Assembly: GCA_047967505.1 (NCBI GenBank)
Contig: CM106538.1
DNA length: 64,000 bases
Strand: one strand, 5' to 3'
DNA from: Dipteris shenzhenensis
Taxonomy: Eukaryota > Polypodiophyta > Polypodiopsida > Gleicheniales
The number at the start of each line of letters is the position of its first letter. The first letter of the stretch is position 1. This document shows, piece by piece, positions 1-10,757 of this stretch. The translations under genes and the position numbers were made by a program. Under the pieces are notes generated by a model, which was not told the origin of the DNA, did no database searches, and saw only the letters and a list, made by a program, of their open reading frames with translations.

Positions 1-390
1 CACTACTCGCTCCACTTGTCCACCACCACCTGTGACCGTCCCTTGTAATAGTTGGTACGATGATGAGTACAAGGCTCTATGCCGTCAGCTTAGATTCGAA
101 ACCAAACACAAACTTCCGAGAGAGCCAGAGATGATGCATGAGTACCCTCGATTACCGCATAGGAAGACATTTAATCATCAGTCTCAATATACCTAGATGA
201 ATCCAAAAACATTCCCAAACTCATCCTCTAAAAACACAACATAGTGCCGTTGCAATCTCATGATAGTCACTCATAAGATTGAAAACCATAAACTCCATCA
301 CGCATAGCAAGGACTAGCTACTATGACATCCCCACTCACGTCATCAGCGCCCAACAATAGGTGTAGACCATAGTATAAAAATATTCTCAC

Positions 391-1650
391 TTTTTTTTTT
401 TTTGGAATCTTTGAGTCATTATATTACAAAAAAAAACTATCCCAGAAAGGGAGAGCTATAATACATCGAGAGAAAATCTCACTGTAGGACAAATATACAT
501 CATGATCAAAGACATGAGATTACAAGCTATCAAAAAGCGATTGCTGCAAAGAGTGTTTGAAGAAAGAGAAAGTGGAAAAAACAGGATCACCAAAGATCCT
601 ATGATTATGATCCTTCCAGAGAGTCCAGAGTACCCAGTACCGAACCCAAACAAAAAATAAATCAAACTCCTGTCTAGGTGGATGTATACCAAAAAGCCAG
701 AAGAACTTGCCAAAAACAATCTGAGGAAACCGAGCTCTCAAAATCTGCCCAAGGAAGTCCAAGAAAGCACGAGAGGAAAGACAATACCAAAAGAGATGAG
801 GCACACTCTCTCTCGGAGCCAGACATCTGCGACAAATAGAGGAAGCAATATGTCGTCGTGCCAAGAGCTGTCCATGAGGAAGAACACCCAACAAAGCTAT
901 CCACAAGAAAACCTGCTGACGGAGAGGAATCTTAGAATGCCAAATCTGTCTTAAACGTTTTCGCCACCATTTCATAGGACGATTAAGATGCCAAAGCTGA
1001 TTTGCCTTTTGTGAGATAAATAACGGAGAAAGTAGAACTTTATAAAGAGAAGAGATAGTAATATGTGCAAACTGCAGAGGACAGTATGACAAGCCCACAC
1101 AAGAACGTGTCTAGTCTTGAAGACAATGCTGTAGATGCAATGGAGGAACCGGTTGAAAAGGCTAGAGCATCAAAGTAATCTTATGCCAAAGTGGACGATA
1201 ATGCATTCCAAGGCCAAATTTGGCAGCAGCCAAAGGAAAAGTAAGGGGAATTCCAGCATCATCAACAACATCCTGAACCAAACGAATCCCCTTGAGACTC
1301 AGAAAATACGAACGTCAAGGCTCCTACAAAGCCAAAGGAAGGGCAAACACTCTAGACCAATGTAATACTTTCAGCTCTGAAAGAGTTGCCCTGCAAGGAA
1401 TCACTGCCATGCCAATCCAAGTGAGAAAGGATATGTTTCCAATCCATTAACAAATGGGAAACCAAAGGAAAACCAGGGATTTTGCCTGTCACAAAACCAA
1501 AAAGAAACTCCCACTGGGAAAGCTGCCAATGACCAAAAGCTGGAGATTCAACATGCAAGAGTAAATGACGAATCATGGCAGCCCATCCACACACCCACAC
1601 ATACTTGAGCATCCATTTATACAAAGTCTTCGTACTAAGTTTCTGTCGGC
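391..1650 (-). mobile_element. L1-like LINE, 3-prime part, degenerate
   Basis: Read on the minus strand, the 3-prime end is a 13-base A run (T run at 391-403). The 520-1098 stretch encodes a zf-RVT-type domain: NRPMKWWRKRLRQIW, LRQQVFLW, then C-RRC and HLFWYC ligands, followed by VRYWVLWTLWKDHNHRIFG. Upstream, to about 1650, the protein is homologous but frameshifted. The same family occurs on the plus strand at 59.9-63.1 kb. The 5-prime part is missing; positions 1-390 show nothing recognisable. Confidence 0.78.
520..1098 (-). pseudogene. LINE zf-RVT / C-terminal domain
   Basis: The 192-codon open stretch is the C-terminal part of a plant L1 ORF2. It aligns by eye with 61.99-62.6 kb on the other strand: GLSYCPLQFAHITISSLYK here against GSSYCPLRLSQITVLALYK there. 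The reverse transcriptase core itself is absent from this copy. Confidence 0.75.
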
Positions 1651-1708
1651 GCTCCGGCGGTGAAAGGCAGACTCAGCCATGACGAAGCCTAGTACTAAAG
1701 GAGAAGGC

Positions 1709-1996
1709 TGATGGGATATCTCAAGGTGTATGCCTCAGGCACACCTTGGTTTCTATGTGTGAGTGCTAGAGGCACAGTTAGGTGCCCATAAGCACAGTTA
1801 GGTGGTGGAGAGCCACATAGGATGATTGAGAGAATCTAGGAGCAGATTGAGGAGATGATTGTGGAGCTCTGAAGTCATCAGTGATGTCAGTGAGCATGTA
1901 TGAGGTGCCTACTTAAGGACCTCACTCTTCTTCATTCCATAATGCAAGTATTCTGAGTTTGTGTCCACTCTTTCCTTTCCTTTCAGTTTACCAACA
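1709..1996 (+). repeat. 5-prime LTR of gag-only element (288 bp)
   Basis: Begins TGATGGGATATC and ends TTTACCAACA. It holds 19 bp around 1768-1786 (CTAGAGGCACAGTTAGGTG) that the 3-prime LTR lacks; this is a short-repeat slippage, since CACAGTTAGGTG recurs just downstream. Confidence 0.93.
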
Positions 1997-2009
1997 TGGT
2001 ATCAGAGCC
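1997..2009 (+). other. Primer-binding site, initiator Met-tRNA type
   Basis: TGGTATCAGAGCC begins directly after the LTR. It is the classic plant copia site complementary to the 3-prime end of initiator methionine tRNA. Confidence 0.9.
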
Positions 2010-2862
2010 CTTTGATCCCCCTTGAGCCCATTTCTGCCACATCATCTTCTTCTTCTTCATCTTCTTCTTCTCCATTTTCCTCCTTCTTCCCAAAATCTTT
2101 GAGAGCTTGATTCTCCACCTACAAATGACCATTGCCCAAACCCTCTGAGCTGGAAACTCCTCTAGTATGGGCGAACTTCCACCTGCAAGCAATTGAAGAA
2201 AAAACGTCTCTGTTGGCTGCCATTCCCCAAACAGTGCATTTTTCGCCATTTCTTCTATTGCTCAATACTCCCTGCCTGCTCCGCCATTGCTTGAGCCCTC
2301 TTAGGAGTGGATGGGCGACCTCAAGACGAAGATTTTGAGTCATTTTTCAGCTCATTTGGTTCAGTAACGAAGGAGAAATCGTCAAAACTGGTTCAGCCTG
2401 TAGCAACTCCCCCGGGCAATATCACGCGCCATTTCGTCCAACCTCTGTGCTGGACCCTCTCTGGTATATGAGCTTTCTTTTGCTTCAAAAAGCCCTCTTT
2501 TCCTTGCTTTCAAGAGTGAGCTACAAGCCCTCCAAGTTCAGCCTTTTGGTTTTGACAGTTTTGGACAAGTTTTTAAAGATGATGCTACATAAAATGCTAC
2601 TCTAGCATTTTTGGTTTTTTGAAACTTTCAATAACTTCAGTACAAGTGTGGCTTCAGTTTTGTTTTGAATTGCTAGACCTGGTTTTGATTGGAAAGTATT
2701 CATTTTAGCCATCTCTATGAAGCATGTAAGAAGAAGCATCATTGATTGAATATTGGTCACTAGTCTTTGCTACATCAAGTGCTTATATTTTGGAAGTCTT
2801 TCAGTTATTTTTTGCCTTGTAAGAGAGATAGACACTGCCCAATATCTGGGTTAGACCCTCTC

Positions 2863-3693
2863 ATGGCTACCCTATTGAATCTAGAGAAGTTCAATGGAAA
2901 GGGCTTCCACACATGGCAGATGAAGGTGAAATTTGCATTGATGAGGGACAACCTATGGGGACTTGTCAAACCGACTCCAACCGCTTCTTCTACAGCCTCC
3001 AATGCTGGAGAATCCTCAACTCCGAGACGACCGGCAAGGGATCCCGCTAGAGAGGAGAAAGCATATGGTATCATTGCTCTTACTTTAAGAGATGATTATA
3101 TTCACCATATCTCTGACTAAGAGTCTCCTTCATAAGCTTGGCAGAAGCTTGACATGATTTTTGGTGCTAGCTCTCACATTTCTAAACTATCACTTAAAAT
3201 CTCTTTCTTTGAATTGAAGATGGTTAGTGGCACTACTTTGGCAGCTCATGTCAACTATATGCGGAGTCTTATGACTCAATTAGCTTCTATCAACTCTCCT
3301 ATTACTCCAGATGATGCTATGGCAGTGTTACTTAAGAGTATGCCTGAAGATTATGATCACATAGTTACCACTTCGAAAAATCTTTCTAATCCTAATCTTG
3401 AAGGTATTATCTCTGCTCTCCAAGAAGAAGAAAGGCATATGGAGCTCAGGAAAGGCAATGACATTGTTTATGCTGTAAAAGTCCAAAAGGGCAAGTATAC
3501 CCCTTGCAAGCACTGTGAAAAGACAAATCACCTTTCAAGGGACTGCTTCAAAATTAATCCATGCAAGCACTGTGGCAAGAACAACCATAATGAGAAGTTT
3601 TGCAGAGCCAAAGCAAAGACAGAAAATGCAAATCTACTTTCAGTTGATGAGCCTCCACAAGATGAGGCATCCTTTGAAGATTATGCATTTTAA
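2863..3693 (+). pseudogene. Copia-type gag with two CCHC zinc knuckles, two in-frame stops
   Basis: Gag is the structural protein that packages element RNA. The frame starts MATLLNLEKFNGKGFHTW, the usual copia gag N-terminus, and ends with two knuckles, CKHCEKTNHLSRDC (about 3505) and CKHCGKNNHNEKFC (about 3562), each C-x2-C-x4-H-x4-C. Two TAA codons near 3118 and 3133 interrupt the same frame (after HHISD and after SPS). The rest is open for 180 codons. An 850-nt leader precedes it. The stops in a recently inserted copy suggest mobilisation by proteins supplied in trans. Confidence 0.85.
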
Positions 3694-4050
3694 ATCATCT
3701 CTATGTATGCTCCAGATCTCTCTTTTTTTATGTCAAGGTACTCAGCCTGGATAGTCCTCCAAAATGAATGAAATAAATTATTGTGTGTTTTGTAAACACC
3801 TCTGGTCACCTTATGATGTAGGCCATGTGTATGTTTTGCTCCATGGTACCTCCTGCAGACATTGTGTGCATGTACATAGGAGGAGATAACCATTGGAAGG
3901 TCTTTTTGTATCCCTTTTTGTTTACCTTACACCCATGGGAACCCTTGCTAGCATGAGAACCTAGCCATAGATTTATCCTTGACCACCATGAGATGGCATG
4001 AGAAACTATGAGACTAGATGTATCCTTGACATAGCCTGAGGCATTTCCTT

Positions 4051-4061
4051 GAGAGGGGGTT
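4051..4061 (+). other. Polypurine tract of gag-only element
   Basis: GAGAGGGGGTT lies immediately before the 3-prime LTR, the expected place for plus-strand priming. Confidence 0.75.
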
Positions 4062-4330
4062 TGATGGGATATCTCAAGGTGTATGCCTCAGGCACACCTT
4101 GGTTTCTATGTGTGAGTGCCCATAAGCACAGTTAGGTGGTGGAGAGCCACATAGGATGATTGAGAGAATCTAGGAGCAGATTGAGGAGATGATTGTGGAG
4201 CTCTGAAGTCATCAGTGATGTCAGTGAGCATGTATGAGGTGCCTACTTAAGGACCTCACTCTTCTTCATTCCATAATGCAAGTATTCTGAGTTTGTGTCC
4301 ACTCTTTCCTTTCCTTTCAGTTTACCAACA
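4062..4330 (+). repeat. 3-prime LTR of gag-only element (269 bp)
   Basis: Same TGATGGGATATC start and TTTACCAACA end as the upstream copy. No base substitutions were seen by eye against the 5-prime LTR. Confidence 0.93.
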
Positions 4331-4439
4331 AAGGCTAATCAAAAAGTAGTCCAAAAACTCTTCATTCAAGCTACAACTGCTTGTGAGGTATAAACGATTT
4401 CATTTTAGTCTCTCCCAAATGAGCATCTAAATCTCAATA

Positions 4440-4925
4440 CATCAAATTTAGAACCATACAGATAGTGTCTCCAAAGCTTAAGAGCATATACCACTGCGTA
4501 AAGTCTTTTTTCTAGTGTCGGCCGACGATATTGAGAGTCATCAAGCTCAAAAGCAACTAGTCTATCCTATTGGAAAAATGCAGCTCCAATCACATAATCA
4601 CTCGCATCAGCCTCCAAAATATAAGGCCAGGTAGGATTGGGCAGCGCTAGAACAGCGGCTTCCTTGATACGAACTTTCAATGTGTCAAAAGTCTCATTCA
4701 ACTCTTCATTCCAAGTGAAGGCTGATTAGATTGACGACCACGACCTTTCAGTATGTTGGTCAGAGGGACCATGATTTTAGAATAATCTCATACTGATTTC
4801 CTTAGAAAGACAATAAATTCTGGAAAAGAAAGAAGTTTTTTCACAATCTGAGGTATCGGCCAATCCAAGACCTTTTGAATACGATCTAGATCAATGCTAA
4901 CACCTTCCCGCGAGACAAAGACGAA
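4440..4925 (-). pseudogene. Ty3/gypsy reverse transcriptase-RNase H fragment
   Basis: On the minus strand, pieces read SREGVSIDLDRIQKVLDWP, MVPLTNILK, then ALPNPTWPYILEADASDYV and YAVVYALKLWRHYLYGSKFD. These are the RT thumb/connection and the RNase H start of a gypsy element, broken by frameshifts and stops. There are no LTRs next to it. The gag-only element inserted about 100 bp away. Probably chromovirus-like, judged from the RNase H segment. Confidence 0.75.
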
Positions 4926-4999
4926 GAAAAAAAGTTAGTGAGCATGGTCCAAATGTGATATTCGAAGGAGAGCGCAAAAGGTTGGAAGGGGCGGAACGG

Positions 5000-7200
5000 G
5001 CAGCAAGGGGAAGTGAGAAGGTCCACCGGGTGATGCGAGGAGCCAGCTCATATTTTTTTAAAATTAACTTAGCTTACTTTTTCACTTACCTTAATCTTTC
5101 GGGGTATCTCACTAACATTGATGTGCATGCGTTAATGAAACTTAAGTGAATTTACTAATTGTAATAAGTCAAGATTTGGCATGACATTTTTCTAGGTAAA
5201 AATCAAAAAATATTGGCTTTGGATGCATGATGATCAGAGTCGTAGATTGTTAGTTACGGATTTTATAATAGAATGACTCATGAAGCTCAAGGCCAACCAA
5301 GAGACCTTTTTTAAGGCTTGGAATCACGCCTTTCTTTTCTGCACCACTGTGTGCAATAAATTGGCATCAGAAAACAGATGTGCTCATCACAGTGTGAGAT
5401 GAATAAGACGCTCTTTAAGGTCCTTGTGTTCTATTGCTGTAAATTTATAGGTGTTGGAATAGCCTTTCCAAAGCACAATGGAATGGGACAAGTGTCATAG
5501 GTAGGACAGAATAGATTCAGCTGTTTCAATGGCTTCCAGTAGGAGGCTGGACTTCTCGAAATTTACTGATGAGGCAAGGACCTTGGAACCCTATTTATGG
5601 GTGAGGGGCTCACTGGCCAGATCTGGCCGATCTAGTAGGTTGCTGCTGACCCTGTAGCAGTGCCACCAACCTGATGGATATGGCTGGCCAGCTGCTGCTG
5701 AATGACCTATTGTTCAAGCTGTATAAGGCCCCAGCCCTCCATTCACTTGCCCTTTATGGGCTCATCAACTAGCCGAATCATGGTCTCATCCAGGCCATTC
5801 TTGCAGCCGATGTAACTATCCTTCCAAAAACGCAGTGGGTGATTCCTAACCTAGCTAGCAGCTCTCAAATTTATCATTTTATTGTAGGGTAGGCTTCTTA
5901 ATGTGATCATCCACTAACAACTCTGTTCTATTTTTTCTAAAATGCTCTTGTATGCCATGAAAAATGCCTTCTAAAAGATGTTTCAAATGTGTAGAAAAGG
6001 CTTAAAGACCATGCATTCCTCGTCATACCAATCAATTTGTAGGCCTTGCCCTTCAACACTCCTCCACGTGATGCTGTATATGGAGAGATGAGCAACTCTA
6101 TGGAGTATCTAATAGAAGTGGGACTTTGGCCTCATGAGAGTCCTAAGACTGACAATTATGAACTCAAAGGTGGAGGAGAAGCAATACACATTATTCAAGT
6201 GGGAAAGTCCTATGTGCAATCTCCTACTGATCTTGTATGGAACAAGTTCCCATCCCGGTGTCTCCCAATAACTTCTTCTCATGTAAAGAAGAGGTTAGTG
6301 ATCGACTGTTGTCAGGCACCATGTCTTGTGGTGGGCATCATGAGTCTAGATCTGAGTCATATGACTTCATGTATGAAAAGTGCGGCTCATCTTTGATCAG
6401 GATAGTCATTGAGTTTGCTCATATCCACGTATAACCATGAGCGAAAAGACAATGATACCTCCCACAGATTGTTGCCAATCCAGGGTCAAAACCCAACTTG
6501 TGAGCCCCCAAATGAGGACAAAGGGACTTGATACCTAAGGGTGCCATGTCGGCACGATCAAAGAGTGCCACATTGCTACATGTAGGGGGGTGGAATTGAG
6601 CTACCATGTCGGCAGCAAGCAGGCTGCTACATGGGCAGCAAAACAGTTCTCCTTATGTTTATTTCAGGGCAGCCACATGGGCTTCCCAGGTCAGCATCTA
6701 GGGGCAGAGGCCCTGGTAAAGGGCGGATTAAAGGCCTCATGCAAGCCCTGGAATGGGCAGATTGGCTGGGGCTCATCCCAGCTATAGGCAACAGGTTTCG
6801 GCCTAATTATAGGCACAAAGTGGTCGGTCAGTCTGTGGGCTGCTAGATCCTGGTCGTCCATTTACGGTCGGCCAGTAGGATTGCCTGTCTTAAGTCTGCA
6901 GTCTTGTTGGTGGATCTGGGGGCCAGTTCGCCCTGTGTAGGGCAAGCCAGTCGACCAATTCAGGGGAGCATCCGAGCTTCAAAAGAGCCCCAGTCTGAGG
7001 GTACTAGTCAGTTCATTCAGAGCAACCAGTTGTCCTGCAACCAGTTGCAGGACAACAGTAGGGTTGGAGAACAACTGGAAATGCACATAACTGTTGTCCT
7101 GCAACCAGTTGCAGGACAACAGTAGGGTTGGAGAGCAACTGGAAATGCACATAACTGGCAGGAATGCTATCCTTGAGCAGCTAGGTCATCATTTATTTTA
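5000..7200. other. Gene-free stretch with GC-rich repeat debris
   Basis: No protein family was recognised. The 116-codon open frame at 6046-6396 has no visible domain. At 5.58-5.75 kb and 6.6-6.85 kb the DNA carries GGCCAG/TTGGCTGG words shared with 11.1-11.3, 23.6-23.8 and 25.2-25.4 kb, probably remains of one LTR family. A tandem repeat with palindromes lies at 7029-7156. Confidence 0.5.
7029..7156. repeat. 64-bp tandem repeat x2, each with a perfect 28-bp palindrome
   Basis: Units 7029-7092 and 7093-7156 differ at one base. Each opens with 13-bp arms GTTGTCCTGCAAC and GTTGCAGGACAAC around a 2-nt spacer (7029-7056 and 7093-7120), able to form a tight hairpin or cruciform. Confidence 0.9.
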
Positions 7201-8728
7201 ACATGGTGTCTGAATTTGAGACAAATGCTCAGGTATGCTTTCCAACAGATCTCTGTGTATCAGCAGCATCGCATCTAAATATGCGCCTGTCCTGCCGCAC
7301 AAGGGAATCTTTGTGTCTCCGCATCTCAATCAGGTAGAGCCCAATTCAAACCTAGTCGAGGAAATGTATCAGTCGTGCGAGTGGTCTGAAGCCGAGCCCC
7401 TCCTGAAAGAGACAGTCGTATCGCCTTCGGATCTCATAGTAGGCCAAACAGACACATAGAAAATGCTCCTCTATCTCGACCTCCCCCATCGTGCATAGTC
7501 TACAGGCCCGCTACTCTCTAGGTAGGCCGACTGCTCTCCCAGCCTCAATCCGCAACTGGTGGGACGAGACTCGTATTTATCTGATAGCAATCCACAAGGC
7601 GTGTGAGACTTTCCTATCCTCGAGGTATTGGGGCCTGATGATGAGACCATGCTTTGATATCCTCAAAAAGTGGTCATGATAGACTGGGTCTTGGTGGGGA
7701 GCTCCTAATCCCCCCCCCACCCAATGCCCGAGATGTGTGAAGCTGGAGAAGGTCTAACCGTATGATACGGTTAATCTCATCATGTCAAATGAGCTCCAGT
7801 GCCAGGTGGTGCATCCATGTTGCACTAAAAGAGGGGGAGCCTATCCATCTGGATACCGTGGCTATCAAACCATATGGACAGCCGTGCATACCATGCTGCT
7901 CTCTCTGCTAGTCCTCGGGATGACTCTAATGCCAGTCTCGGTAATCTCCACTGAGGTAAGGCCCAAACCATATGGAGAAAAGTCACGGTATGGAAGAGGG
8001 CGTCCACCTGGAGAGGCGTCATGGCGAACTCTGCCTGTATGATCTGATGGGGAACTGAAGGCTTGCTCCGAATCATCCTAGATCCCATAATCACCTGTAG
8101 CCTCTCAAATCCCTTCCAATCAATAGCTAAAAGGTCACTCCCCCAAAAAAGTGCTAGATGCATGGCAGTCGGTCTCACGAGAGTGTCAAAAAGCCAACCC
8201 TCCGTCGGTGGATCCTAGAAATGCGCCTGGAAGCATTGTCTCTCTAATTGGGTCACGGCACCCTTCCCTCGTGTGAGTCGTGCTCTAGCAGCATGGGTCA
8301 TCGTGAAGCCTGGTCCCGTGAATACTGCCCCTAGGTACGTGTAGAACTGCACTATCTCCACTGGCTCCCCTCGGTAGGTGAAACTATGTCGACGTCAATG
8401 TCGATGAAGCACTGCTTGGGATGTGTTGAAGATCATAACCTTGGTTTTCCCAAGGTTGACTATCAGGTCCTCTCTCTGCACCCTCTCCAGTTGCGATCCA
8501 TAAATCTTAGCCAAAGTGTCGCCAATCATGAGAGTGCGGTAGTTCCCAATATCCATGGGGCCCCCCGCCTTATATATCGGTACAATGGTGTTAGTGCTCC
8601 AAGTAGGTGGGAAACCGTGGCATATTGCATGGTTGAACAGCTACGCTAGAACCGGAACCAAGACCTCCTATCCATGTGCGAAGTGCTCTGTACATAGCCC
8701 CTCATGGTCTGGAGCCCTCCGGTTATGC

Positions 8729-8732
<4 letters not shown>
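7200..8732 (-). mobile_element. LINE fragment (non-L1 family) with deleted RT core
   Basis: Minus-strand translation in several frames gives the RT finger region near 8560 (GGPHGYWELPHSHDW), then jumps to the post-catalytic segment near 8460-8400 (GKTKVMIFN-like), then FYTYLGAVFTGPGF and HAARARLTRGKGAV, a 117-codon open stretch at 7825-8178, and a C-terminal zinc motif near 7490 (CRLCTMGEVEIEEHFLCVC). The RT palm with the catalytic aspartates is missing. The C-terminal motif matches the pieces at 9.0 and 15.5 kb. Confidence 0.7.

Positions 8733-8779
<47 letters not shown>
8733..8779. repeat. (AG)n microsatellite, 47 bp
   Basis: An uninterrupted AG run followed by GATATGATATGATATGAT. It separates two LINE pieces and may derive from the simple-sequence 3-prime tail of the LINE at 8.84-9.48 kb. 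Confidence 0.95.
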
Positions 8780-8785
<6 letters not shown>

Positions 8786-8839
8786 GATATGATATGATTG
8801 TGTTAAAATCGTGTGATATCCTTCAGGATCTATGGGATT

Positions 8840-9484
8840 GGCGATCACTATTAACTAATAGTGATCCCTTACATCCAGTGAAGAGAGAAATCTTACAACT
8901 TTGTCATGTAGCGAGTATGTTGGGCTAGCCAGTACCTTGTTGCGATATTCTAAAATCTCTTTTAAGTAGCTTCCTAGCTTTTTGGCTGGCTGCTCCAGCA
9001 GATTCTTTAGGTCTCTGCTTTCCCCATAGCCTTCTCTGATGTGTGCGTATGCTCTACATCTGAGGAGTACATGCTTCTCATTTTCTACCTCTCCTGTGGG
9101 GCAGATTTTGCATATTCTTTCCGCTCTCGCAATCCTAGGTCTTGCACATCTACCCCTCTCTACCTCGAGATCATGTGAACTAGTTCTGATTTTGCAGATC
9201 AAATGTCTTTTAAATGTTGACATGTCTTCCCCAAGGTATTTCTGCATTCCATAACTGTCCATTGAGTTAATTTCTCGTTTATAAAACTGCATTTTTGTCC
9301 CTGGGTTTTGCCATAGTTTTTGTACCATTTTCTGCCTCACAATCTCTCTTATTTCACATGCATCTTTTGGTATATTGAATGGCAAAGTAGAAGGACTCAC
9401 TATGAATGGTGGAAGTGTTGCACACATCTTGCTATGGATTGCAAAGAAGGACTCACTATTAATGGTGGAAGTGTTGCACACCAC
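8840..9484 (-). mobile_element. LINE C-terminal fragment
   Basis: A 209-codon open frame (8855-9484, minus strand) ends the ORF2 of a LINE. It carries CKICPTGEVENEKHVLLRC then YAHIREGYG, the same C-x2-C...H...C plus Y-x-x-IR pattern seen at 7.5 and 15.5 kb. The open frame is unusually long for such a relic. A 56-bp direct repeat near 9389 and 9445 (ACTCACTATNAATGGTGGAA) lies at its upstream end. No RT domain is present. Confidence 0.7.
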
Positions 9485-9713
9485 GAGTGATGTAATGGTT
9501 GCTATAGTGCTACAAGATCAATTGATGCAATAAACACACGAAGAACAAAGATGAGGTCTTAAGACACACTTCAAGGCTCAAATGCCCTTTTTCATTTACA
9601 AGATCTTGTTTTCAAAGATTCTTTTGAGGTATATATATATTTATTTTATTTTAATATTTTATTTTCCTATGAATATAATAGCCCAGATCATCGATAGTGT
9701 TAATGATGTCCTG

Positions 9714-10025
9714 CTATGGTGCCTCTGGTGGATTTGGCATTTGACCTTTCTGTTTCAGCATAATTTGTCCATGCATATGCTGTCCCATTTTCTGTTCCAT
9801 GCTACTGAGTTTGGCATACCCTGTCACCATTTTCTTTTCCATCTCAATCATTTTCTGATGTATCTCATGCATTTTATCTTGCATATGTTTGGCTTCTTGC
9901 ATCAGTGCTGTGTTTTCATTCTGCAGTTGTATTATAGCCTCATATATTTGCTTTCTCGTTAAGTTGTAGAACTTGGCATATGGTGACATGTTACTCCCAA
10001 GTATTTTCTTTGGGGTAAACATCAT
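9714..10025 (-). CDS. Hypothetical coiled-coil protein, 103 codons
   Basis: No family recognised. The frame begins MMFTPKKILGSNMSPYAKFY and continues with heptad-like sequence rich in Gln, Met, Glu and Lys (IYEAIIQLQNENTALMQEAK, EIHQKMIEMEKKM), strongly suggesting a coiled coil over residues 28-80. The G-rich run upstream would encode polyproline on this strand. It may be part of the same lost element as the ORF at 10293-10757. No splice or promoter evidence was seen. Confidence 0.35.
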   Translation of the reverse strand: MMFTPKKILGSNMSPYAKFYNLTRKQIYEAIIQLQNENTALMQEAKHMQDKMHEIHQKMIEMEKKMVTGYAKLSSMEQKMGQHMHGQIMLKQKGQMPNPPEAP

Positions 10026-10031
10026 TCGTCA

Positions 10032-10069
10032 GGGGCGGGCGGGGGGGCGGGGGGGGGGGGGGGGGGGGG
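10032..10069. repeat. Poly-G tract, including 21 consecutive G
   Basis: G runs of 4, 3, 7 and 21 separated by single C. Strong G-quadruplex potential on the plus strand; it may also be an assembly or sequencing weak point. Confidence 0.9.
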
Positions 10070-10292
10070 CTGCGTACACATCATTTCTCTCTACCCTTTT
10101 CTGCTGTTCATAGTATCAGTGAATTCTTGCCATATTATTTCAAGCATTCTACCTCAATATCAACATTGGTTTTGGCATCTTCCACAATGTTTTGCATTTG
10201 TATCTGAATCTGTATTTTTGTAGCTGAATTGTCAATAACTCATGTATTGTGCTGATCTGGTTGGCATCTTCTACAGCGTTTAGCATTTGCAT

Positions 10293-10757
10293 CTAAGATT
10301 CTGGTTGCCTGGTTTGATTTGAGATTCTGCAAGTGTTTTGATCTGTTGATTCTGCAGGTCCGTCCAGGTGTGTTGGAGGTGGCTTGACAGAGGTATCTGA
10401 TCCTGGAGCAGGTTTCGTGATCTCTGAGGGTCCTTGGCGCAGCTTGTATGTATTGGAGAGGGCTTTTGTAGACGCGCTAGCTGGCCAGCAATATGTGTCT
10501 CTTGCTACTGTAGAGGCTGGGGAGGGGGGGCAAAAGCGGGTGGGCTCTCCAGATAACGGCCATCTCTGAAGGCCGTTATCTATGATCAAGTCATGTACCG
10601 CTACCATCTCCAATAAGTGTCGCCCATACCCTATTATTTGTGGTGCATCCTCAATGTGTCTCACTATCCCGAGCTCAAATAGGTCTATCTCTGGTATTGT
10701 GAGGGGATCTGTCCCAAAGTCAAGTAGAACCACCTGTCTGCTCCTCATTGAAGCCAC
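10293..10757 (-). CDS. Hypothetical protein, about 154 codons, possible element accessory ORF
   Basis: The open stretch starts just after a TAA, so the first Met is at about 10748 (MRSRQVVLLDFGTDPL). Its first half (IPEIDLFELGIVRHIEDAP, YGRHLLEMVAVHDLI) looks like folded protein; the second half is Pro/Ser/Thr-rich. In the same frame upstream of the stop, FSAVCYFPPDTSFYTHEV continues plausible coding sequence to about 10900. No family was recognised; a retrotransposon accessory ORF is one possibility. Confidence 0.35.
   Translation of the reverse strand: MASMRSRQVVLLDFGTDPLTIPEIDLFELGIVRHIEDAPQIIGYGRHLLEMVAVHDLIIDNGLQRWPLSGEPTRFCPPSPASTVARDTYCWPASASTKALSNTYKLRQGPSEITKPAPGSDTSVKPPPTHLDGPAESTDQNTCRISNQTRQPES

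Larger units (their letters stand above)
1709..4330 (+). mobile_element. Gag-only (TR-GAG type) LTR retrotransposon
   Basis: A complete 2.6-kb element: 5-prime LTR 1709-1996, primer-binding site at 1997, gag at 2863-3693, purine tract at 4051, 3-prime LTR 4062-4330, flanked by the target duplication AAGGC (1704-1708 and 4331-4335). Only 357 bp separate the gag stop from the polypurine tract, so protease, integrase, reverse transcriptase and RNase H are absent, not merely mutated. Such elements need enzymes from an autonomous copia relative. LTRs are identical except for one 19-bp indel, which indicates a recent insertion. Confidence 0.92.

Noticed and set aside
1709-4330. CRISPR-like or satellite interpretation of the two repeated blocks
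   Set aside because: Only two copies, TG...CA ends, primer site, purine tract and target duplication: an LTR pair.
6046-6396. 116-codon open frame
   Set aside because: No family similarity or promoter recognised; flanked by repeat debris.
8555-8782. Open frame ending in Glu-Arg repeats
   Set aside because: Antisense to the LINE relic and running into the AG microsatellite.
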